A stretch of DNA of 64,000 bases from RPQJ01 sp052035645 (GTDB lineage: Bacteria; Pseudomonadota; Gammaproteobacteria; Steroidobacterales; Steroidobacteraceae): assembly GCA_052035645.1 (NCBI GenBank), contig JBPOHK010000017.1, positions 14,791 through 78,790 of the forward strand. Reading direction: 5' to 3'. Shown piece by piece: positions 44,086 through 52,747 of this stretch. A program made the translations under genes and the position numbers. Position 1 is the stretch's first letter. Every line of letters begins with the position of its first letter. The notes beneath the pieces are model-generated. The model did no database searches, had not been told where the DNA came from, and saw only the letters and a list, made by a program, of their open reading frames with translations.

Positions 44086-44466
44086 CTATCGCCGCCCCCT
44101 CGCCTCGCCGTTCAGCTGGCGGACGCGGAATTTCACGATGCGCCCGATCAGCCCGTAGGGAATCCGCTCGTCGAGGGGAAAGCGCAGGTTGCCCTTTTCC
44201 CCGGCATACGGTGCGACCGCCGCTTCGAGCTTCGCGTCGCCCCGCACCGGCGGATACAAGCCGATGTGCGAGGAGAACGCCGCGAAATACACCAGGATGC
44301 CGCCCTGCCGGAACGCGGGCATGCGATAGCTGATGAGTTCCTCGGCCTCGGGCGCGTTGTCGCGCGCGACCTGCCGGATGCGGCGCAGGACCTTCTGCAC
44401 CCGCGCCGGCTGTGCCGCGATGTAGTCGTCGATCGAAGCGGGCACTTTCGTGCGCGACCCGGCCAT
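44086..44466 (-). CDS. DUF1801 family protein (YdhG-like)
   Basis: 126 residues, typical for DUF1801. Motifs IDDYIAAQPARVQKVLRRIR, ISYRMPAFRQGGILVYFAAF, HIGLYPPV and GNLRFPLDERIPYGLIGRIV are all family hallmarks. DUF1801 resembles the frataxin-like iron chaperone YdhG but its role is unproven. Confidence 0.9.
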   Translation of the reverse strand: MAGSRTKVPASIDDYIAAQPARVQKVLRRIRQVARDNAPEAEELISYRMPAFRQGGILVYFAAFSSHIGLYPPVRGDAKLEAAVAPYAGEKGNLRFPLDERIPYGLIGRIVKFRVRQLNGEARGRR

Positions 44467-44705
44467 CGGGCGCTCTCCTGCAGGGGCATGGACCTGGGGC
44501 CCATCATAGGCGCAAGCGCGGTCCGGGGAACCCGGCGGATCGCGCCCGCCGGCCAGGCCCCTCTACAACAGGTGGCGCCGGTCGCGGCGATCGTTCGTCG
44601 CGGCGCAGCGTCGACTGGCCGCAACCGGGGGGAGCCCGGGCTGGCCGGGTCCCTGCGGCCCGCGTACCCTTGCCGCTTCGTTCTCCTGACCCCGGGGTTC
44701 CCGCC

Positions 44706-46433
44706 ATGCGACGCCTGTTCGTCACCGCCCTCGCCTGCCTGGCCTGCGGGTTCGCCGCCGTCGCCGCGGCCGACGCGCCCACGCCTGAAGCCGCGTATCG
44801 AAAGCTCGCCGCCGAGATCCTCCAGGATTTCTACGAGCGCAATCCGAGCTGGGCCACCGCGCTCGGCCTGCACGAGTACGACGGCCGGCTCGAGGACGCC
44901 TCGCGCGCGGCGGTCGACGACGAGAACCGTGCGGTCGCGAAGTTCGGGTCGGCGCTGGCGGCGATCGACCCGAAGGGCCTGACACAGGAGAGCCGGCTCG
45001 ACCGCGAAATGCTGCTGGGCTCGCTCGAGGCGCGCCGCCTGCGCAACGAGGCGGTCCGCGGCTGGGCGAAGGATCCCGACAGCTACTCGAGCGGCATCAC
45101 CGGCGCGGCGTTCGTCATCATCAGCCGCGACTACGCACCCGCCGCGGAGCGCCTGAAGAGCCTGATCGCACGCGAGAAGGCGATGCCGGCCGTGCTGCAG
45201 GAGGCGCGCCGCAACCTCGACAACCCGCCGCGCATCTACACCGAGATCGCCATCGACCAGCTCGACGGCAACCAGGAATTCTTCCGGACCACGGTGGTCG
45301 AGGCCTTCGCCGACGTGAAGGACCCGGCGCTGCTCGCCGAGTTCAAGACGGCGAACGACGCCGTGATCGCGGCGCTGGGCGACTACAAGACCTGGCTGCA
45401 GAAGGACCTGCTGCCCCGCTCGAACGGCAGCTACGCCTGGGGCGCCGACACCTACCGCCGCATGCTGTCGGCGCGCGAGATGATCGACACCCCGCTCGAC
45501 GTGCTGCTGCAGAAGGCGGAGGCCGACCTGCGGGCGAACCAGGCGCTGTTCGCCGCCACCGCGCGCCAGATCGACCCGTCGCGCAGCCCGCTCGAGGTGC
45601 TCGAGGCGCTGCAGAAGGACCACCCGAAGCCGCAGGACCTGCTCGCCCAGACGCAGGCCGAGCTCGACGCGCTCGGCCGCTTCATGACGGACAACCACAT
45701 CGTGACCATCCCGCCCGGCTCGCCGCCGGCGCAGGTGAAGGAGACGCCGCCGTTCATGCGCGCGACGACCTCCGCCTCGATGGACACGCCGGGGCCGTTC
45801 GAGAAGGCGAAGCTGCGCGGCTTCTACAACATGACCCTGCCCGACCCGTCCTGGAGCGCCGAGAAGCAGGAAGACTTCATGCGCCAGTGGTTCTATCCGC
45901 TCATCACCAACGTGTCGGTGCACGAGGTGTGGCCGGGCCACTACCTGCAGTTCCTGTACGCGAGCCAGTTCCCGACCGACGTGCGCAAGGTGCTCGGCTC
46001 GAACTCGAACGTCGAGGGCTGGGCGCACTACTGCGAGCAGATGGTGATCGACGAGGGCTTCCACGCCGGCCAGCCGCAGTATCGGCTCGCCCAGCTGGTG
46101 GACGCGCTGCTGCGCGACGCGCGCTTCATCGTCGGCATCCGCATGCACACCCAGGGCATGACCTACGAGCAGGCGGTCGAGTTCTTCGAGAAGGAGGGCT
46201 ACCAGCCCAAGCCGGTGGCCGAATCCGAGGCCAAGCGCGGCACCTCCGACGCGCTGTTCGGCTACTACACCATGGGCAAGCTCGCGATCCTGAAGCTGCG
46301 GGCGGATTACCAGAAGAAGATGGGCCCCGCGTTCCGGCTGCAGGAGTTCCACGACCGCTTCATCGCCATGGGCCCGCTGCCCCTGCCGCTGGTCCGCGAG
46401 GCGATGCTCGGGGAGCGCGGCGAGCTGTTCTGA
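44706..46433 (+). CDS. DUF885 family exported metallopeptidase-like protein
   Basis: 575 residues from ATG 44706; the longer open frame upstream is non-coding. Signal peptide (LFVTALACLACGFAAVAAAD). The family motif NVSVHEVWPGHYLQFLYASQ (HExxPGH) is the metal-binding centre, with EGWAHYCEQMVIDEG supplying the third ligand. Full domain length. Members are secreted or periplasmic zinc peptidases with unknown substrates. Confidence 0.9.
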   Translation: MRRLFVTALACLACGFAAVAAADAPTPEAAYRKLAAEILQDFYERNPSWATALGLHEYDGRLEDASRAAVDDENRAVAKFGSALAAIDPKGLTQESRLDREMLLGSLEARRLRNEAVRGWAKDPDSYSSGITGAAFVIISRDYAPAAERLKSLIAREKAMPAVLQEARRNLDNPPRIYTEIAIDQLDGNQEFFRTTVVEAFADVKDPALLAEFKTANDAVIAALGDYKTWLQKDLLPRSNGSYAWGADTYRRMLSAREMIDTPLDVLLQKAEADLRANQALFAATARQIDPSRSPLEVLEALQKDHPKPQDLLAQTQAELDALGRFMTDNHIVTIPPGSPPAQVKETPPFMRATTSASMDTPGPFEKAKLRGFYNMTLPDPSWSAEKQEDFMRQWFYPLITNVSVHEVWPGHYLQFLYASQFPTDVRKVLGSNSNVEGWAHYCEQMVIDEGFHAGQPQYRLAQLVDALLRDARFIVGIRMHTQGMTYEQAVEFFEKEGYQPKPVAESEAKRGTSDALFGYYTMGKLAILKLRADYQKKMGPAFRLQEFHDRFIAMGPLPLPLVREAMLGERGELF

Positions 46434-46438
46434 AATCC

Positions 46439-46488
46439 GGGGACATTCACCTTTTCCGGACGCGCGTCCGCAAACCGTGAATGTCCCC
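46439..46488. repeat. GGGGACA-type palindromic repeat, intergenic copy
   Basis: 12-bp arms GGGGACATTCAC and GTGAATGTCCCC around a 26-bp core holding the palindrome GGACGCGCGTCC. Lies 6 bp after the DUF885 stop, between two convergent genes, where it could also terminate both. A related element is at 59402-59447. Confidence 0.85.
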
Positions 46489-46512
46489 GTCGCCCGCGGG
46501 CCGGGCGTCCGC

Positions 46513-47031
46513 TCAGTGGATCGTCCGGACGGTCGAGACGGGCGCGAAGTCGAACCGGCGCGCCGCGGCGTTCCACACGACGTAGCGCTCGCAGAACGCC
46601 TCGTTCGCGAAACTCGCCGCCGCCGGCTTGCCGCAGCGCTGGCCGGACACGGTCATCCACAGCTTCGCTGCCGCGCCCGTGCCCTCGAGCACGCTGCCGT
46701 ACACCGCATCGTCGAACGCCCGCTGGGCGCCCCCGCTGCCGTCGCCGGCGTACAGCACGATGCGCTTCGCCCGGTCGCCGTACACGCTCGCCGCGCCCTC
46801 GCAGACGATCGAGCCGACGTCGAGCACGTAGTCGGCGCGTCCGTCGCCGTTGAGATCCGCGCTGCGCACGGCCTGGCCGGTGTCGGGCCTGCCGCCGACG
46901 CCCGTGCATTCGTCCGCCGTTTCCTTCAGGTCCGCCGCCACGACGGCAGGCAGCTTCGCCGGCCCGGCCTGGGCCACCGCCGCGAGGCACACGCAGCCCA
47001 GCACGGTCGAGACACACGTCGCTTTGCGCAT
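46513..47031 (-). CDS. Exported hypothetical protein with a calcium-loop-like motif
   Basis: 172 residues. Signal peptide (STVLGCVCLAAVAQAG). The mature part has SADLNGDGRADYVLDVG, which is an FG-GAP/dockerin-style calcium loop (D-x-N-x-D-G-x-x-D). Four cysteines (near C42, C77, C132 and C146) may form disulfides. It looks like a periplasmic or extracellular beta protein. No known function. Confidence 0.7.
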   Translation of the reverse strand: MRKATCVSTVLGCVCLAAVAQAGPAKLPAVVAADLKETADECTGVGGRPDTGQAVRSADLNGDGRADYVLDVGSIVCEGAASVYGDRAKRIVLYAGDGSGGAQRAFDDAVYGSVLEGTGAAAKLWMTVSGQRCGKPAAASFANEAFCERYVVWNAAARRFDFAPVSTVRTIH

Positions 47032-47094
47032 GATGGGTCCTCCCCCGGTAGAGGAAGGGAACGCTACGCCCCGCGGGTCCGGGCGTAAACGGGT

Positions 47095-47511
47095 TCAGCC
47101 GAGGTGTGCGACGACCTGGCGGACGTGGCGGTTGTTGCGGTGCTCGAACAGGTAGATGCCCTGCCAGGTCCCGAGCGCGGGCCGCCCGGCGGTCACCGGG
47201 ATGGACAGGGACACGGCGGTGAGCGCCGCCTTGATGTGGCCCGGCATGTCGTCCGGCCCCTCGTTGTCGTGCGTGAGCCAGCGCATCGACGGGTCGTCGC
47301 CGGGCGGCACCAGCCGGCGGAAGAACGCCTCGAGGTCGCGGCGCACGTCCGGATCGGCGTTCTCCTGCACCAGCAGCGAACACGACGTGTGCTGCACGAA
47401 CAGCGTCAGCAGGCCCTGCTCGATCCCCGACTCGCGCACGAAGCGCAGGACCTGGTCGGTGAACTCGTGCAGCCCGGCGCCGGCCGTGTGGATGGTGAGG
47501 ACCGTCTGCAC
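47095..47511 (-). CDS. yjbQ: YjbQ family protein (UPF0047)
   Basis: 138 residues from GTG 47511. Signatures: LLTLFVQHTSCSLLVQENAD, WLTHDNEGPDDMPGHIKAAL, LGTWQGIYLFEHR. The His/Asp/Glu residues form the family's metal-binding centre. Reported as a secondary thiamine-phosphate synthase, otherwise a protein of unclear role. It starts 4 bp after the aldehyde dehydrogenase stop. Confidence 0.95.
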   Translation of the reverse strand: MQTVLTIHTAGAGLHEFTDQVLRFVRESGIEQGLLTLFVQHTSCSLLVQENADPDVRRDLEAFFRRLVPPGDDPSMRWLTHDNEGPDDMPGHIKAALTAVSLSIPVTAGRPALGTWQGIYLFEHRNNRHVRQVVAHLG

Positions 47512-47515
47512 GGCG

Positions 47516-48889
47516 TCACCGCACCATCTTCAGCAGCCGGGCCTTCTTCTCGGTGTACGGCGGATAGCGCATCGGCGCGTCGAAGCGGAAGCTGCGCTTC
47601 ATCACCGGCTTCATGTGGCTGAAGGTCTCGAAGCCGTACCAGCCCGTGTAGCGTCCCATCCCGCTGTTGCCCACGCCGCCGAACGGCAGCTCCGGGGAGA
47701 CCATGAACAGCACGGCGTCGTTGATGCACACGCTGCCGGCGGAGAGCTTCGAGAGCACCACGTCCTCGAGCGTCGTGCTCCTGGAGAACAGGTAGAGCGC
47801 CAGCGGCTTCGGGCGGTCGGCCACGAACTTCACCGCGTGGTGCATCTCGTCGACCGTGATCACGGGCAGCACCGGCCCGAAGATCTCCTCCTGCATCAGC
47901 GCCGAATCGGGCGCCGGATCGAGCACGATGGTCGGGTCGACGTAGCGGTTCTTCACGTCCACCCGGCCGCCCGTGTGGATCTTCTGGCCCTCGAGCAGCT
48001 TCACGAAGCGCTCGGCGTGGCGCTCGCTCGCGATGCGGCAGTAGTCCGGGCTCTGCGCCGGGTCCTCGCCGTAGAACTCGCGGATCTTGGCGGAAAGGGT
48101 CTCGATGAACTTCGTCGCCACCTCGCGGTGCACCAGCACGTGGTCCGGCGCGACGCAGGTCTGGCCGGCGTTGATGAACTTGCCCCAGGCGATGCGCGAC
48201 GCCGCCACCTCGATGTCGGCGCTCTTGTCGATGAGGCAGGGGCTCTTGCCGCCGAGTTCGAGCGTCACCGGCGTCAGGTGCTTCGCGGCCGCCGCCATCA
48301 CCACGCGCGCCACCCGCTCGTTGCCGGTGTAGAGGATGTGATCGAACGGCTGCTCGAGCAGCTCGGTCGTCTCCGGGATGCCGCCCTCCACGACCGCGAA
48401 CGCCTCGTTGTCCAGATAGCGCGGCAGGATGCGGGCGAGGGCCGCGGACGTATTTGACGTAATCTCGGACGGCTTCATGATCGCGCAATTGCCGGCGGCG
48501 ACCGCGCCGACCAGCGGCGCCATCACCATCGACATCGGGTAGTTCCAGGGCGCGATGATCAGCACCACGCCCTTGGGTTCGGGCTGGATGTAGCTCCTGC
48601 CGGGCTGCGCCATCAGGGGCGTGCGCACGCGCTGCGGGCGGATCCAGTCCGCGAGGTGCTTGCGTGCATAGCGGGCCTCGGCCTGCACGAAGCTGGTCTC
48701 CGTGAGGTCCGCCTCGAAGCGGCACTTGCCCAGGTCGGCCTTGAGCGCCTCCGCGAAGTCCGTCTCGTGGTCGCGCAGCATCCGGTCGATCTCGGCGAGC
48801 TGCTGCAGCCGCCACTCGATCGGGCGGGTCTTGCCGCTGTCGAAGGTCTGGCGCAGGCGGGCCAGCGTCGCGGTGATGGGGGCGTTCAT
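47516..48889 (-). CDS. Class 3-like aldehyde dehydrogenase
   Basis: 457 residues from ATG 48889 (AGGAG seven bases upstream). NAD(P)-binding IIAPWNYPMSMVMAPLVGAV, FDHILYTGNERVARVV, general base ELGGKSPCLIDK, nucleophile Cys in NAGQTCVAPDHVLV, and EEIFGPVLPVI. Short chain, no oligomerisation N-extension, so it groups with coniferyl/fatty aldehyde dehydrogenases that act on aromatic or long-chain aldehydes. Confidence 0.94.
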   Translation of the reverse strand: MNAPITATLARLRQTFDSGKTRPIEWRLQQLAEIDRMLRDHETDFAEALKADLGKCRFEADLTETSFVQAEARYARKHLADWIRPQRVRTPLMAQPGRSYIQPEPKGVVLIIAPWNYPMSMVMAPLVGAVAAGNCAIMKPSEITSNTSAALARILPRYLDNEAFAVVEGGIPETTELLEQPFDHILYTGNERVARVVMAAAAKHLTPVTLELGGKSPCLIDKSADIEVAASRIAWGKFINAGQTCVAPDHVLVHREVATKFIETLSAKIREFYGEDPAQSPDYCRIASERHAERFVKLLEGQKIHTGGRVDVKNRYVDPTIVLDPAPDSALMQEEIFGPVLPVITVDEMHHAVKFVADRPKPLALYLFSRSTTLEDVVLSKLSAGSVCINDAVLFMVSPELPFGGVGNSGMGRYTGWYGFETFSHMKPVMKRSFRFDAPMRYPPYTEKKARLLKMVR

Positions 48890-49039
48890 CGAGGCTCCTG
48901 GCGTGGGCTCGTCGGTCCGGCCGTTCAACCTATCACAGCCGATTGCCGTTTGGTGCGTCGCAGCAGCCGTGGCAAGCTGCGCTGACCGGGCCGGCCGGTT
49001 CGGCCTAGAATCCCGGCCCGGATCCAGCGGGGCACAGGC

Positions 49040-49567
49040 ATGACCGACAGCGTCGAGAACGTCTTCCAGGGCAAGGTCCTCCGGCTCACGCTGGAAGACG
49101 TCGTGCTGCCGAACGGGGCGCGGACCCGCCTCGAGATCGCCCACCATCCCGGCGGAGCCGCCGTGGTCGCCGTGGACGCCGACAACCGGGTCTGCCTGCT
49201 GCGCCAGTTCCGGCACGCGGCCGGCGGCTGGGTGACCGAATTGCCGGCGGGCAAGCTCGACGACGACGAGCCGCCGGAGCAGTGCGCCACCCGCGAGCTG
49301 GCCGAGGAGGCCGGGGTCCAGGCCGCCCGCTGGCAGAAGCTGGGGGATTTCCTCAGTTCGCCCGGGGTGCTGACCGAGGTCATCCACCTCTACCTCGCCC
49401 GCGACCTGCACCCCGTCGAGGCCCGGCCCGAGGAGCACGAAGTCTTCGAGACCCGCTGGGTGCCCCTGCCGGAAGCCGTCGCCATGGCCGCCTCCGGCCG
49501 GATCCGGGACGGCAAGACGGTGATCGGGCTGCTCTGGGCCAGCGCCGCCCTCGCCGGGAAACCGTGA
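49040..49567 (+). CDS. NUDIX hydrolase (ADP-ribose pyrophosphatase type)
   Basis: 175 residues. The NUDIX box reads GKLDDDEPPEQCATRELAEE followed by AGV, matching G-x5-E-x7-R-E-U-x-E-E-x-G. The N-terminal ARTRLEIAHHPGGAAVVAV and the downstream LSSPGVLTEVIHLYLA match the ADP-ribose pyrophosphatase subgroup. Hydrolyses ADP-ribose or related nucleoside diphosphates to limit toxic sugars. Confidence 0.93.
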   Translation: MTDSVENVFQGKVLRLTLEDVVLPNGARTRLEIAHHPGGAAVVAVDADNRVCLLRQFRHAAGGWVTELPAGKLDDDEPPEQCATRELAEEAGVQAARWQKLGDFLSSPGVLTEVIHLYLARDLHPVEARPEEHEVFETRWVPLPEAVAMAASGRIRDGKTVIGLLWASAALAGKP

Positions 49568-49643
49568 AGCAGGTCGCACTTTCGTTGCGCGCCGATTGGC
49601 TACGATTCAGGGTGAACGAATCTGTCGGCGGAGCGAGCAGCGG

Positions 49644-50045
49644 ATGTCGGGCGAGAAGAAGCAGCCGGATCGGGCACCGATCCCGGACTGGGCCTCCCGG
49701 TCGGGGGCCGGTCGCGTCGGTCGCGACGATCGCGGCAACATGACCTGGGAATGGGCCGAGGACGAGGAGCTCACGGCGGACGACACCTTCGGCGCCTCGC
49801 GCCGGATCCAGGCCCTGGTCGACCCGGCCCTGCGCATCGTCGACGAGGAAGAGTCCGCGGGCGGCCCGATCCGCAGCAATCCCAAGGGCCTGAAGAAGGG
49901 CTACGACCCGTACGACAGCGGCGAGCTCGGCAAACGCGAGTTCAAGAAGAAGCGCAACCTGCGCGAGCTGTCGAAGTGGATCGAACTGCGCAATCGCGTG
50001 CAGTCGCCGAACGACGCACCCGACGACCCTCCCAAGGACGGCTGA
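49644..50045 (+). CDS. Conserved hypothetical protein
   Basis: 133 residues from ATG 49644 with GGAG 13 bases upstream (an upstream TTG is possible). Very hydrophilic, with conserved segment SNPKGLKKGYDPYDSGELGK followed by KKKRNLRELSKWIELR. Likely a small cytoplasmic protein, possibly nucleic-acid-binding because of the basic C-terminal helix. No function recognised. Confidence 0.7.
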   Translation: MSGEKKQPDRAPIPDWASRSGAGRVGRDDRGNMTWEWAEDEELTADDTFGASRRIQALVDPALRIVDEEESAGGPIRSNPKGLKKGYDPYDSGELGKREFKKKRNLRELSKWIELRNRVQSPNDAPDDPPKDG

Positions 50046-50057
50046 ACCCCGCCCGGC

Positions 50058-50717
50058 TCAGGACCACTCGGCCGCGTGCCGCAGCTTCGCGTGGCGGCCG
50101 AGCCGGTAGAACCCCCGCAGGTGCGCGAGCAGCGCTTCCGGCCGTGCGCGTCGCGGCCGCAGGAAGCGCTCTTCGAGGCGCCGGCAGAAGCGCGCCGCGA
50201 ACCGGTGCGCCTCGGCGTAACGCCGCCGGTCCTCGTCCGCGAGGTGCGGCAGGAAGCCGGTGCGGTCGAAGAGGCGGCTGAACAGGTCCGCGGGAAAGCG
50301 GCCCTCGCGCTGGTCGAGCATCAGGCGCAGCGCGCTCGCGTACTTGTCGACCTCGGCCTGCAGCTCGAGCTCGAGCAGCGACACCTCGCGCCGCCGCTCG
50401 GCGCTCCAGGCGCAGTAGTGGAAGTGGCTGACGCCCTCGAGCGCCGTGCAGTAGTCGGCGAGGTTCCCCTCGTCGAGCACCGCGAGCGGACAGCGCTCGA
50501 CGAGCCGCGCGAGGACCGCGCGGTCGACGTAGAGCCCGAGCTCGATGCCGTCCTCGCCCTCCGCGATCAGCAGCTGCTCGTCGGTGGGCGGGGCCTGCGC
50601 GCAACCCTGCAGGGCCGCGGCGCGCGCGCCGTCGGTGATCAGGAAGTCGGCGACGTCGTGCTCGACGGGCGCGTCGTAGAGCCGGGCGATGAGTTCCTGC
50701 AGCCGGCGGACCAGCAT
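50058..50717 (-). CDS. Conserved hypothetical protein, partner of the next gene
   Basis: 219 residues. Acidic N-terminal half (LIAEGEDGIELGLYVDRAVL, LDEGNLADYCTALEGVSHFH) and basic helical C-terminus (RFCRRLEERFLRPRRARPEA, FYRLGRHAKLRHAAEWS). It follows the next upstream gene after 10 bp, as an operon. Soluble, no signal. Function unknown. Confidence 0.7.
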   Translation of the reverse strand: MLVRRLQELIARLYDAPVEHDVADFLITDGARAAALQGCAQAPPTDEQLLIAEGEDGIELGLYVDRAVLARLVERCPLAVLDEGNLADYCTALEGVSHFHYCAWSAERRREVSLLELELQAEVDKYASALRLMLDQREGRFPADLFSRLFDRTGFLPHLADEDRRRYAEAHRFAARFCRRLEERFLRPRRARPEALLAHLRGFYRLGRHAKLRHAAEWS

Positions 50718-50727
50718 GGGCGCGCCT

Positions 50728-51357
50728 TCAGTTCGGCGGCCGGCCGACGGGAACCGGCACCGGCTCCACGCCGAGGCCGCGCAGGATGCCGGCCGCGCGC
50801 GGGCTGCCGGTCTTCAGCCAGATCTCGTACTGGCGCATCACGTCGCGCGGCTCGTGGGTGTGCGCCATCTCGCTCACCTCGTTGAGCGCGTCGACCAGTC
50901 GCTGGAACTTCGTCGCCAGCTCCGCGAACACGCCGGAGAGGGCGCGGCCGCGCGCCCCGTCGCGGCAGGCCCCGGCGAGCGTGCCGTAGGCGCGCCCGCC
51001 CATGGCGATGTGGTAGTCGATGTCGACCAGGCGGCGCGCGAAGCCCTGCGAGAAGAAGCCGGCGACGAACAGCGAGACGTCGCCGAGCCGCTGCAGCCGG
51101 CGGACGCGGTGCTCGCGCGTCGACGCGTCGCTCGCGTCGGCGAGCATCAGCGCGAGGGGACGCAGCCGCGGGCCCGCCGGCGTCTGCTCGAACAGCGCCT
51201 CGGAGCGCGAGAACATCGTGAGAAGATTGACCACGTAGGCCTCGGTGTGGTCGTCGACCGTCGAGCGCTGCTTGAGCAGCGCCTCGTGCAGCGAGTCGCG
51301 GAAGAATTCGCGCAGGTTGCGCACGTCGATGGACGCGCCGGCGTTTGCTTCGTTCAT
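50728..51357 (-). CDS. Conserved hypothetical helical protein
   Basis: 209 residues from ATG 51357 (GGAGAGCA directly upstream). Helix-rich: LREFFRDSLHEALLKQ, EAYVVNLLTMFSRSEALFEQ, DVSLFVAGFFSQGFARRLVD, AELATKFQRLVDALNEVSEM. First gene of a two-gene unit with 50058-50717. It diverges from mobB over a 138-bp spacer with a perfect inverted repeat. Unknown role. Confidence 0.7.
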   Translation of the reverse strand: MNEANAGASIDVRNLREFFRDSLHEALLKQRSTVDDHTEAYVVNLLTMFSRSEALFEQTPAGPRLRPLALMLADASDASTREHRVRRLQRLGDVSLFVAGFFSQGFARRLVDIDYHIAMGGRAYGTLAGACRDGARGRALSGVFAELATKFQRLVDALNEVSEMAHTHEPRDVMRQYEIWLKTGSPRAAGILRGLGVEPVPVPVGRPPN

Positions 51358-51440
51358 TGCTCTCCACCCATGTCGTCTACACTTGGCAGCCGCGGGCCGC
51401 GAGTGCTGACAGTCACGGCCCTTGCAATGCTTCGAAACCT

Positions 51441-51461
51441 GCTGCCGAAAATATCGGCAGC
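51441..51461. repeat. Perfect inverted repeat in the mobB divergent spacer
   Basis: GCTGCCGA / TCGGCAGC with a 5-base AAATA centre. Too short for a terminator and without a T-tract, so it may be a dyad operator. It is 34 bp before the mobB ATG. Confidence 0.6.
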
Positions 51462-51495
51462 GCGAGAACGGAATCAAGAGGCCGGATCACACTTC

Positions 51496-52011
51496 ATGCG
51501 CATCTTCGGCATCGTCGGCCGCAAGAACAGCGGCAAGACCCACCTCGTGGCGCGGCTCCTGCGCGCGGCCACCGCACGCGGCCTGCGCGTGTCCACCGTC
51601 AAGCACGCACACCACGACTTCGACATCGACCAGCCGGGCAAGGACTCGCACACGCACCGCCTCGCCGGCGCGCAGGAAGTGCTGGTCGCGTCGGCGCAGC
51701 GCTGGGCGCTGATCCACGAGCATCGCGGCGCGCCGGAACCCCGGCTCGACGATCTGCTCGCGCATCTCGCGCCCTGCGACCTCGTGCTGGTCGAGGGCTT
51801 CAAGGCCGGCGGGCACGAGAAGCTGGAGGTCTATCGCGTGGGTTGCGGCCAGTCGCCGCTCGCGCCGGGCGACGCGACGATCGTCGCGCAGGCCGTGGAC
51901 GCCGCGACGCTGCCGGAGTCGACGGGATCGGTCCCGCGCCTGGCGCTCGACGACACCGACGCGGTGCTCGGGTACATCCTCGGGCGGACGGGGCTCGACT
52001 CAGGTCGCTGA
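51496..52011 (+). CDS. mobB: Molybdopterin-guanine dinucleotide biosynthesis protein MobB
   Basis: 171 residues from ATG 51496. Walker A FGIVGRKNSGKTHLVARLL (G8-T15), VSTVKHAHHDFDIDQPGKDS, HRLAGAQEVLVASAQRWALI and LVEGFKAGGHEKLEVYR. GTP-binding partner of MobA in molybdenum cofactor nucleotidylation. No other moco genes lie here. The gene ends by overlapping the convergent HAD gene by 12 bp. Confidence 0.94.
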   Translation: MRIFGIVGRKNSGKTHLVARLLRAATARGLRVSTVKHAHHDFDIDQPGKDSHTHRLAGAQEVLVASAQRWALIHEHRGAPEPRLDDLLAHLAPCDLVLVEGFKAGGHEKLEVYRVGCGQSPLAPGDATIVAQAVDAATLPESTGSVPRLALDDTDAVLGYILGRTGLDSGR

Positions 52012-52692
52012 GCGCAGCAGCCCCGGCAGGTGTTCCAGGGTGGTGATGGCCAGCTCCGGTGCCGGGGACTCGAGCGGCCACGGGCTGCCCTCGCGATTCA
52101 GCCAGACGGGCGCGAGCCCCGCGGCGCGCGCGCCCTCGACGTCGGCCGTGGGATCGTCGCCGACGTGCACGGCCTCCTCGCGCGCGAGCCCGGCCCGCTC
52201 GAGCAGCAGGTGGAAGATGCGCGGGTCCGGCTTCAGCATGCCCGCCTCGCGGGCCGCGAGCGTGCGCTCGAAGTAGCCGCCGAGCCCGATGCGGGCGAGG
52301 TCGGCATTGCCGTTGCTGATCGCGAACAGCCGGTACCCGGCCCGCAGCCGCTCGAGCGCCGGCCGCGCGTCCTCGTACAGCACGACCTCGTTGCGGGCGC
52401 GGAAGAAGACCTCGAAAGCCTCGCGGGCCATCGACGCGTCGTAGCCCGCCTCCTCGGCGTGCCACTCCAGCGCCCGCATCCGGAGCCAGGTGAAGTCGTG
52501 CCGGTGCTCCGGGTGCTCGCGCGCCACCCGCACGCGCACGTCGCGCATCGAGTCGATGCCGTGCCGCTCGGTGACGCGCGGGTAGCGGTCGGCGAGGAAG
52601 TCGTGCATCGCGTGCTCGGCGCGCAGGATGACCGGGCCGACGTCCCACAGCGTGTTGTCCAGATCGAAAATGATGGCCCGGAGGGCGCCCAT
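52000..52692 (-). CDS. HAD-superfamily hydrolase
   Basis: 230 residues. Motif I IIFDLDNTLWDVGPVI (D10, D12), motif II RLFAISNGNADLARI, motif III MLKPDPRIFHLLLERA, motif IV VHVGDDPTADVEGARAAG. Cap domain type C1. Subgroup with YjjG/flavin mononucleotide-type phosphatases; physiological substrate uncertain. Confidence 0.93.
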   Translation of the reverse strand: MGALRAIIFDLDNTLWDVGPVILRAEHAMHDFLADRYPRVTERHGIDSMRDVRVRVAREHPEHRHDFTWLRMRALEWHAEEAGYDASMAREAFEVFFRARNEVVLYEDARPALERLRAGYRLFAISNGNADLARIGLGGYFERTLAAREAGMLKPDPRIFHLLLERAGLAREEAVHVGDDPTADVEGARAAGLAPVWLNREGSPWPLESPAPELAITTLEHLPGLLRSAT

Positions 52693-52747
52693 CGCGTTAC
52701 CGTTGCAGCCTGCAGGACTGGAGAGTGCGCGAGTCTACATGAGACCG

